From Eublepharis macularius (taxonomy: Eukaryota > Chordata > Lepidosauria > Squamata > Eublepharidae): a stretch of 64,000 bases of DNA. This document shows positions 54,052 to 62,535 of this stretch, in pieces (within the stretch, counting starts at the first letter, position 1; every line of letters begins with the position of its first letter). Made by a program: the position numbers and the translations under genes. The stretch covers positions 36,688,001-36,752,000 of the forward strand of contig NC_072806.1 in assembly GCF_028583425.1 (NCBI RefSeq). The letters are read 5' to 3'. A model generated the notes under the pieces. It saw nothing but the letters and a program-made list of their open reading frames with translations, was not told where the DNA came from and ran no database searches.

Positions 54052-54306
54052 ATCCAGAGGAGTTAGAGTCCAGTAGCACCTTTAAGACTAACCAACTTTA
54101 CTGTAGCATAAGCTTTTGAGCCACAGTTCTTTTCGTCAGATGCATGGAGGGTGCGCAGTTCTCTTCATCAGATGTGTGCAAACTGCTTATAAAAGAGTTT
54201 CTTCTTACCCTCCACGCATCTGACGAAGAGAACTGTGATTCTTGAAAGCTTATGCTACAGTAAAGTTGGTTAGTCTTAAAGGTGCTACTGGACTCTTTTC
54301 GATTTT
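54052..54306. repeat. Hammerhead-like palindromic repeat
   Basis: The head-to-head palindrome has a perfect 10-bp flanking duplication GTCTGAAAAG (54042-54051 and 54307-54316). The right arm has CTGACGA...GAAAGC with TTCTT/GAATT-region changes in the stem. Confidence 0.9.
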
Positions 54307-54316
54307 GTCTGAAAAG

Positions 54317-55253
54317 AAGGCATCAAGGATAGCTCGCCTCCATTTTTTTAAATGGATATGAGAATTCAGCTTGCGTGCCTGACGCATTTACTTTGAGTGC
54401 AGAGTTCATGGACTGGCCAGTAAAAGTGCCTGTAAAGTTGCACAAATAAAGTGCTGTTTCATTTCACTTAGCTGCCAAACTGCAGTTCCTTTTTTCTCGC
54501 TTTTTTTGGTGTATCCGTATGACATGGTTTAGTCATGCCATTTATCCCACCATGCCACTAGAAAGCTATTTTCAGATCATTGAAGCATTATAACATTCTA
54601 ATGATGTTGTGACAAGATCTTCTAGTGCCTCTGAATTTCCATCTTTCAGTAAAGAAAATAGTAAGTCTCTAGCCCTTTTTGTTGTGATACCTTTCCCCTT
54701 ATATCTTCAAAACAAGACGGGCTACAGACTTACTCTTTAAAAAAATGAAATATGGGAATTCAGGGGAACAGATAGATTAATATATTTCTATAGCAATCTA
54801 GGAATTACATTTTTAAAACCTGGAAAAAGCCTTATCATGCCGGGATGGGGTGGTGGCAGATCATAGGGTGTGTGTGTGTATGGAAAACTGCTGTGTGGAT
54901 GCTTGCAACAAAGAGCAGGGAATCAACCCTCGTGAATGCATATCAGTAACGATAATATTTGGTAATACTTTTTAATTGCTAGAGATAATCACCCCTCAAA
55001 GTACTTTAATTAGAGTTGCCAACAGGCCTGAAGAAAACTCCCCTTTTCTTTTAATAGAAGCTTAATGGGCAGGCGAAGCTTTTCACGGCATGGAGCTAAC
55101 TAAGGTGACATCGCCTGGTAAATAACATCCTATTACGCTTCAGTAAAAAGGACAGGATGTCTTTACACACACGTTGGCAACCATAGCCCTAATGGTTTTG
55201 GCCAGGCAGGCTGGAGGCAGGCATCTCCTAGCTGAAGGGAGCTGTAAGGATCA
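54317..55253. other. Low-repeat intergenic block
   Basis: AT-rich unique DNA with no recognised repeat; possible conserved noncoding sequence. Confidence 0.4.
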
Positions 55254-55261
55254 GGGTTGAG

Positions 55262-55520
55262 CAGGGCTTTTTTCCGGGAAAAGAGGTGGTGGAACTCAGA
55301 GGGTTGCCCTTGTTGAAAATGGTCACATGGCTGGTGGCCCCGCCCCCTGATCTCCAGACAGAGGGGAGTTTAGATTGCCCTCTGTGCTGCTCCAGCAGCG
55401 TGGAGGACAATCTAAACTCCCCTCTGTCTGGAGATCAGGGGGCGGGGCCACCAGTCATGTGACCATTTTCAAGAGGTTCCGGAACTCCGTTCCCCCACGT
55501 TCCCACTGTAAAAAGCCCTG
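55262..55520. mobile_element. hAT-type palindromic MITE, CAGGGCTTTTTT family, copy 8
   Basis: The flanks GGGTTGAG and GTGTTGAG agree at 7 of 8 positions. Confidence 0.92.
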
Positions 55521-55528
55521 GTGTTGAG

Positions 55529-56109
55529 ACACAAGAGGACAGACATATGAGAGAGAACTGGGAGCCGTTGATGTGAGTTTGGAAGCAACTAGAACGTGTG
55601 GGATCCTTTGTCTTCGCAGATCGGATGCGGGTCACAATGGATCTGTTGTCTTGTTAGAGTGCTTCTGTGCCGCCACTTGAATATTTTGTAAATAACAGAA
55701 ATGTTATAAAGAAATGAAATTCTAGTACTCTTAATCTTTCCTTCCCAGGAACCATCCAGATATAGTTCTAGAACCATCCAGGGCTCAGAGAAGTGGGTAT
55801 TAACAATATTTTTAACGGAGAAATTCACTGCGAAGAAACACACATGAAAAAAGATGTAAAAAGACACACATATTCCAAATGTCTACTTGAAGCTTGGCTG
55901 TCACGTGTCGGGGATTTTTTTTAAAAAATAATAAGCATAATGACGTGGTGGAGGTTGGCAACCCTACCTATCGTACGTCACAATAAATGCACAGCCACCA
56001 CCCCAAACAGCAGCCATGTGCTGAGCTTCCCTCTCAATAGCCTGTGATATCACACAGTCCTGCATTTCTCTCTGCCTCCCTCTGCCTTGAGCAGCCGTTG
56101 ATGTTTAGC
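55529..56109. other. Intergenic, no recognised feature
   Basis: A short TAGGGTTGCC-like remnant ('GGTTGGCAACCCTACC') lies near 55952-55967. Confidence 0.5.
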
Positions 56110-56117
56110 AGGAGACT

Positions 56118-56375
56118 CAGGGCTTTTTTTCAGCAGGAACGCGGGGGAACGGAGTTCTGGCACCTCTTGAAAATGGTCACATGGCTGGTGGCCCCGCCCC
56201 CTGATCTCCAGACAGAGGGGAGTTGAGATTGCCCTCCGCACTGCTGGAGCGGCGCAGAGGGCAATGTCAACTCCCCTCTGTCTGGAGATCGGGGCGGGGC
56301 CACCGGCCATGTGACCATTTTCTCCGAGGGCAACCCACTGAGTTCCGCCACCTCTTTTCCCGGAAAAAAGCCCCG
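56118..56375. mobile_element. hAT-type palindromic MITE, CAGGGCTTTTTT family, copy 9
   Basis: A perfect 8-bp duplication AGGAGACT lies at 56110-56117 and 56376-56383. The right end is CCCCG rather than CCCTG, a single change in the terminus. Confidence 0.95.
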
Positions 56376-56754
56376 AGGAGACTAAAAGCATGGAACATTG
56401 CAACGCTACAGTACAAGGCAAATTCCATGAGACGATTAAGGTCTATGGGGGAGACAGGTGAAGGTGAAGCAGTGCTTACAGGCCTGTGTTTTGTGGGTCT
56501 CCCCCAAACAGTACAGGCAGTTAGAGTACCCATCGGATTTGGTCATTTCTCTATCACATGAAACACATCTCTTAAATAGAGCTTTCTCTGATATTCTTAC
56601 AGATAAGATGGTCTCTTGTTGAAGAAGTAGAGTGAGCAAGAACCTCTCAGGTCAGCGGCAAAAGAGGAACTGAGGGTATGTCAGGGGCGTCCCACCTCTT
56701 AGAAGCCATTTTCAGCGGGAAAGATGGCTGCGCAGGCGCACTGAGAGGCAGGGG

Positions 56755-56767
56755 TGCCCCCTAGTGG
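56755..56767 (-). promoter_or_regulatory. Candidate CTCF-type motif
   Basis: TGCCCCCTAGTGG on the plus strand is CCACTAGGGGGCA on the minus strand, matching the well-known CTCF core. It lies between DDX52 and HNF1B. It may be carried by a repeat, as the surrounding 'GCGCAGGCGCACTG' stretch looks repetitive. Motif seen; binding is inference. Confidence 0.5.
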
Positions 56768-57213
56768 TTATGAGCTTTAAAAAATCTCCGAAGTCTGCAG
56801 GCCCGCTCATGCGCAGTCCCATGTGGGACTGCGGAGGAAGGCCATAGATGAACATCTGTTCAGCCATTTTCAGCTGCAAGGAGCAAACTGCTTATAAAAG
56901 AGGGCAGGCTTTGTGAATATTTGGGGGGGAAATGCTGGAAATCCATTTTTGTAGTGCAATGCATTTGTCTGCTGAGATGCTGTATTTACTTAAACGGAAT
57001 ACTAGGTTTTTTTTACCCTAGAAGTCCTGTACAGAAAAAGAAGGGGGAGCATCTTATATACACGTACAAGTTACAGGTATGTATATTAATTTTTTAAAAA
57101 CTTTTTGTATATAACATTTTTTAGGCAGGGTCATTTTCCTTTTGGGTAAATATAAATACTTTCCAATCCACTTGGGGCCACATTACACAATCCACATGTT
57201 TTCTGTCAACTCA

Positions 57214-57476
57214 GGGCCAAGCTACAAGTGACGAATGACACTTGAATGGCAAGTGAACAGACTCACGTGTATTCCTCCCTGTTCACTTGTGCTCCCCTTG
57301 CGCTCCACTTGATCACTATGTGATCAAGTGTCATTCGTCACATTCGTGTTCAAGTGTCATTCGTCACTTGTAGCTTGGCTCTATGTGATCAAGTGGAGCA
57401 CAAGTGAACAGGGAAGAATACACGTGAGTCTGTTCACTTGCCGTTCAAGTGTCATTCGTTACTTGTAGCTTGGCCC
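57214..57476. mobile_element. GGGCCAAGC-ended palindromic element
   Basis: The ends are GGGCCAAGCTACAAGTGACG and CGTTACTTGTAGCTTGGCCC. TCA lies on each side (57211-57213 and 57477-57479), giving a 3-bp duplication. An internal copy of the terminal sequence ('CGTCACTTGTAGCTTGGC', near 57352-57369) breaks the symmetry. Confidence 0.85.
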
Positions 57477-57897
57477 TCAGTCATCTTTTTTTGGCCTTGT
57501 GAGACAGGTGGAGAGAAGAAAGGAGCCACATTATATTTGCATTAAGAGGCTGGCAAGAGCAGGAAGGCGGCCTCTTCCCTATTGCCTCCTCTCATGGATA
57601 AGGAAATTGCTTTCCAAGCTGGAGCCAAAAGAATGATACATAAAAAGAAAAACACATGAAGCAAGGCAGGTTTTTAGCAGCCAATACAGAGACACAGAGA
57701 TCACACAGATATACTTTAAAATGGCATGCTGGGAGTCGAAAAAGTAAGACCCCTTGAACTCTATAGCAACAAGTCCCCTCCATGTCTCTCCAATTACCAT
57801 AAAAACTTCTAGTAATTAGAGGGCAGTTAAATCGATGGCCCCATCAACGGGCTAACGTTCAGTTGCAGGCAAAACACAAATTCAATATATTTGTTCA

Positions 57898-57990
57898 CCC
57901 AGTACCCAACTGCGCAGGGGGTTGGACTAGGAGACCCTGAAGGTCCCTTCCAACCCTCATTCTTATAAATGTAAGGCCAGATGCAGCACC
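57898..57990 (+). mobile_element. CR1-type LINE 3' end
   Basis: 'GGGGGTTGGACTAGGAGACC' and 'GGTCCCTTCCAACCCTCATT' followed by TATAAATG is the recognisable CR1 terminus. Confidence 0.75.
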
Positions 57991-58124
57991 AGGAAAATGT
58001 TAAGGCAGACTCGGGATTGTGTAATGTGTAAGATGGACCCGAGATTCATTCCGGCTCTGGCAGCTTCCTCTTTTACGGTGTGTGTGTGTATTGGTGTGTG
58101 CCCCTCTTTTTTTTTTTGGCACAC

Positions 58125-59269
58125 GCACTACTTATACTGGCTATTTAATAAATTAGAAATAATTAGAAGATGAGTGCAAACATTTGCTTGTGGGAAATGG
58201 AGTGGATATTCTTGATTTGTGACAGATGTGCAGACAATTTTTTAAAAATGCTTATTCTTCCTTATTTTGAAGACTTCTTGATGTCCTTTTAAAGAGCAAA
58301 ACTGAGTAAAATAATAGGAAAAGAAACTCGTCAGCCAGTTTGTCTGTGTTGTGTAAGTAAACTCTTCAACCCGCTGAAGCTCCCCGGCCTTATCTTTTTA
58401 CATCTCTCAGCCCATAAACCACCCAAGATATATTCAATCCTTCATCCTTTACCTTTTGATACACAAAAAACAAGGAAATGATAGCAAGTTACCATTCTTG
58501 GCTAGGTTCTTTTTCTTCTTCCGTTCATTCAAAAACAAACAAAATACATCAGGAAAAATTGCATATTAAACTCTGTCCATACAAAAAAAGAAAAGAAAGA
58601 AAAAGAGATCTATATACAGGTGGAGAAGATTGCACTTAATTTTGTATACATCCATTGGATAACATTAGCTTTCTTTAATATAAATCTCTGTGGGTAGACC
58701 CTGGGGGGAAGGAAGGATGGGAGCGAGGAGGGGGAATTTCTCTGTATTTACAATTCACTTGGCTCAGTTCAACAGCACAGAAAGTTCCTCCTTCCCAACC
58801 TGAAGTAACAGTTCCGACTTCTCTCTTCCCAGTCCGCTTTAGTGGAGGAATGTAACTTCATAAATATGATTGATCTTCACCTGCTCCCTTTCTCCATCTC
58901 CTTTTTAGTATCCATTTTGTTCTTCTTTCTCTTGTTAAGTGACAAATGCCCACTGGAAGCAAAATACTTGCAAAGTCCTTAAGACAAGTCTTGGAAAATA
59001 CTGCATGGGGGGGGCGGGGGGGGGATGCCTGGTCTTTGAGGCCTGGGCCCAGATGGATGCCCTTACAAGTCACCAAAAAGTGTTGCCTTTTAAAACTCTG
59101 TTACTGGTCCTCAGCTTAATGGGCTCCTCATTTTGATGAGTCTGGACGATCTGTTCAAGCTTTGCTATGGCAACCCCCAGCCTCAGGTCTCCATTATCAG
59201 TTACCGGCAGGATGTAGTGGAAAAAATAATTTCTGGTTGCCCGATGCAGAAGATGTAAGATGCTGGGTA
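58125..59269 (-). other. HNF1B: HNF1B 3' UTR (left end approximate)
   Basis: Non-repetitive DNA follows the HNF1B stop on the minus strand. Two ATTAAA hexamers (58674-58679 and 58144-58149) are candidate poly(A) signals; the second gives a UTR length nearer what I recall for mammals. The UTR contains a long open frame in a different phase (to 59070), which is not a gene (see findings). Confidence 0.6.
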
Positions 59270-59290
59270 TCACCAAGCTTGCAGTGGACA
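59270..59290 (-). CDS. HNF1B: HNF1B last coding exon (CPLQAW, stop)
   Basis: The minus strand has a polypyrimidine acceptor TTTTTTTCCAG ending at 59291. TGT CCA CTG CAA GCT TGG TGA follows, encoding C-P-L-Q-A-W and a stop. This is exactly the C-terminus of vertebrate HNF1-beta, a POU-homeodomain transcription factor controlling kidney, liver and pancreas development. In mammals the last exon also codes only these few residues after ...SSSKQ, so phase 0 at this junction agrees. The gene runs leftwards in the same direction as DDX52, whose start is 33 kb away, consistent with the HNF1B-DDX52 order in mammals. Exon 8 with the rest of the transactivation domain was not found, so it must lie beyond 64000. 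A six-codon match alone is weak, but acceptor, stop, strand, position and synteny all agree. Confidence 0.88.
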   Translation of the reverse strand, partial: CPLQAW

Positions 59291-59639
59291 CTGGAAAAAA
59301 AGTGGAGGGTGGGTGAGTAGTGGAAAGAAGACAGTCAGAAGCTATATACAAAGATTACTTTGGAGGAAAAGGTAGCAGTGCCTAAAAATGTAAAGGGTAG
59401 TACATCCTGACACTTTGTAATAAGAGAGCTGGGGAGGCATCTGAGAAACTCTCAGGGCATTCCCAAAAGGATCTCGTTGTAGAAATCAAAAAGGGTGAGA
59501 AGGAACCTGTGAAACTGACAATGGCCAATAGAAACTGCACTGCGAGGACTGGGTTCCCAGGAGGCTGCCCAGCCAGGTGCTAAGTAGACCAACACCTGCT
59601 TAACATCAGCAGTTCTGCTGCACCACGGGCCTCCAGAAC

Positions 59640-59790
59640 GTAACCCATGATGTACTCCACCTTTCCCTCCAAGAAGCTGAAGACAATGAAGTCTATCCCA
59701 CTTTGTCCTCAGAGCAGCCTTGTGAAATGAGTTAAGCTGAGAGACAGCAACAAGCCAAAAGCTGTTGGGTGAGCTTCAAGGATGAATAGT
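59640..59790 (-). mobile_element. tRNA-derived SINE, decayed (Sauria type)
   Basis: The minus strand holds 'CTCAGCTTAACTCATTTCAC' and a GGAAAGGTGGAGTACATCAT tail. Confidence 0.55.
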
Positions 59791-59927
59791 GATACAAATT
59801 TGTATTTCCATGAATCTGCATTTCCCAATCCCAATTGGGTGAAACCCCGGTTGAGTTCTACAGTGCCTAGTCTGGGTGTCACAGTCCTGAGCTAACAAAT
59901 TTTGGCTGGGCATATAAGCCCTGAGAG

Positions 59928-60150
59928 CCAGTTTGGTGTAATGGTTAAGAGCGCGGGACTCTAATCTGGAGAACCGGGTTTGATTCCTCACTCCTCCACT
60001 TGAAGGCAGCTGGGTGCCCTTGGGTCAGTCACAGCTCTCTCAGAGCTCTCTCAGCCCCACCCACCTCATAGGGTGATTTGTCGTGGGGATAATACTGACA
60101 TACTTTGTAAACCGCTCTGAGTGAGTGTTAAGTCATCCTTATTATTATTA
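59928..60150 (+). mobile_element. tRNA-derived SINE, GTGTAGTGGTTAAGAG subfamily
   Basis: 'GCCAGTTTGGTGTAATGGTT' A-box region, B-box GGGTTTGATTCCTC, doubled CAGCTCTCTCAGAGCTCTCT, 'GGGGATAATACTGACATACT' and an ATTATTATT tail. Complete and little diverged from 42622-42835. Confidence 0.87.
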
Positions 60151-60449
60151 TTACCAATTATTATTAGCCCTATTCACACTTGTCTTTTCTTGCACACGCA
60201 CCAGAGGACTGGGATGGTGCTTGGTGGCATTTCCTCCTTGATGCCTGTCCTTTCTGTAGGCCCAGGGTCACCCCGTGAGCTTCCATGGCAAAGCAGGGAT
60301 CCAAACCTGGGTATCACAGTCCTTCTGTTTGTTATGGAACAACTTTACAGTCACTCTACACATGAATTCTTTCACAAGTTCTCCAGGGAGCCAACCTGTG
60401 CACCTCGCAGACATACGTCAGCTTGAGGCTTGGCTTCTGTTAAAAAAGC

Positions 60450-60714
60450 GAGAGTGCAAATGGGCTCGGAAAGCTGCCGCCAAGGGTGGGGGAGGGAGCT
60501 CCCCCAAGGTTTTATCCCTATGCAAAAGCATTGCGGAGGGGAGAAATTTCCCCATTTCCACTGCTCCAACTGGAGGTATTTTGTGCACGCGTGACAGCAG
60601 AAAGGGGGAAATTCTCCTTCCCCACTCTGTATTTTTTTGGTGGAAAAAACTTTGGGTGAAAGACGGGAGCTCTCCCTTCCCCGGCGGCAGATTTCTGAGC
60701 CCATTGGCATTCTC
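60450..60714. repeat. Palindromic element, GAGARTGC-ended
   Basis: GAGAGTGCAAATGGGCTCGG on the left is mirrored by 'TGAGCCCATTGGCATTCTC' on the right. The arms continue through GGGAGGGAGCTCCC/GGGAGCTCTCCC with moderate mismatch over about 265 bp. The flanks show no clear duplication. Confidence 0.72.
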
Positions 60715-60792
60715 ATTTCACTGGCATCCTACCTTTTAGCAATCCAGCCTAAAATTAGAAAACTTTTGTGATCGGAGTGAGATTCTTTTATC

Positions 60793-60839
60793 ATCATCAT
60801 CATCATCATTATTATTAGGAGGAGGAGGAGGAGGAGGAG
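60793..60839. repeat. (ATC)n(ATT)n(GGA)n compound microsatellite
   Basis: Adjacent short runs of ATC, ATT and GGA triplets. Confidence 0.95.
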
Positions 60840-62319
60840 TTTTTTGGTGGGTATTTATTTATTGGATTTACAAATAGGCTCTCAGTTATAACTTACAACT
60901 AACTCACAAGTTTAGTGATTTTAGTATTAGAATAATGTTTATTCTATTAGATTTTATCTACCCTTTTACTATCTATTTTATGCTATGTATATTTTATTGG
61001 GAATGTTTTATTCTGTTTTGGATTGGATACTTTAATGAGTCCTGTCATTACTCTTGTAAATAGTTCTTAAAAAATATAGATCCCTTGTTACTTCTCCCTT
61101 TAATTTATTATTGTCATTACTACTGTATTGTTTATATATTTTGTAAAATAATAAATAAAAAGTTGTGTATGTGTATGTCTAAAACTAAGGTATATGTCAA
61201 AAAGACGGACTCCTGTTGATCACCGCAGTCAATTCTGGTTTAATGTAGACTGAATTTTCTTTGCCACCAAAGGAGTAAAGGCTTCATTAGACTCCCCCGG
61301 TCAGGCCAAGCAAGTAGCATCTTGCTGAGTTTTGATTAAGAGAACATTTCCTTCACCTAGGAGGGCTTGTTTCAACAAGCAAGCACCAAAGTTAATGGGA
61401 GGGCAAGATGGAATAATCAATCAAGGGCAAAGTTAGGGTTGAGCGCCTGGCAGATGAATCGATAACGCCTTTCAAAGGAAATGGTATTCCCTGACAGTGT
61501 GGATGTGCCCGGTTGCTCGACTGACGGAGATCTGTTGGACTCACCTTTCTGACTCTAGGAACCAAGCACCAGACTGTGGGTTGTGAATTGCGCTGGATTC
61601 TCTTATGGGACATTACTGGGACTAGATTCATCCTTTGCGTCGCACGTGTCACTTTATGGAACATTTTAGGAGTGTATTGTGTAGACTTATAACAGACAGT
61701 ATTTTATAGCAGTTATATCCTAGTTTTACTGTTCCAGACTATGTATTTCTAGTTATCCACATGTCACTTTATGAATTACTGGGAGGATGATGTCATGTTT
61801 CATAAACTGAGATTTCTAGTTGTGAAATATATTCCAATTTGTTTTGTTTAAACTACTGCTTGGAATGGTCTTCATCTGAACGTGACTGTTGCAGTTAGAC
61901 AGCTAGGAGGGGTTTCTCTGTGTCTTGGGCTTATATTTCGTAACACTCTTTGTTTTTGTTGTGATGGAGATTTGTCAGCGTATCTTTTTCCTGCTCCCTA
62001 GAGAGGGTGGGAAATCCAACAAGAGTGAAGGCAGGGTTAGAATGGCACCCAATAGCCTTGAGAAAGGACACTTTTACCTTCCACACAGGGAGGGAGAAAC
62101 CATTTGCAGCGGGTCATCAGGGATTGGGGAGCAGGGGATGACATGTCCCGATGACCAAATCATTCATGGTGTAAAAACCCAAGTGAAGATCTTCAGAAGG
62201 TTTTCTCAAAGCGGGACGAATATCCATCAAGCCCAGTACTGACGACTCGCACTGGCAGTGGCTCTCCAGAATCTCACGTGGAGGTCCTTCACATCACCGC
62301 CTACCTGATCCTTTTATGC

Positions 62320-62535
62320 CAGTCTGGTGTAGTGGTTAGAGTGTTGGACTCAGATGTGGGAGACCTGGGTTCGAACCCCTGCTTTGCCATGGAAGCTTGG
62401 GCCACTCCTACCTTCTCTGCCTAGCCTACCTCACAGGATTGTTGTGAGGACAAAATGGATAAGAGAAGGATGTAAGCTGCTTTGGGCCCTCACTGGGGAG
62501 AATGGCGGGGTATGAGTGAAGTAAATAATTTTTTT
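62320..62535 (+). mobile_element. tRNA-derived SINE (Sauria type), near full length
   Basis: 'GTCTGGTGTAGTGGTTAGAG' A-box, GGGTTCGAACCCC intact B-box, 'TCACAGGATTGTTGTGAGGA', and the tail GGGGTATGAGTGAAGTAAAT. Confidence 0.88.

Noticed and set aside
59070-59351. Separate 94-codon gene on the minus strand
   Set aside because: It starts in the intron and overlaps the HNF1B terminal exon in another phase. The HNF1B reading (CPLQAW, stop) explains the splice acceptor; the open frame lies in the 3' UTR.
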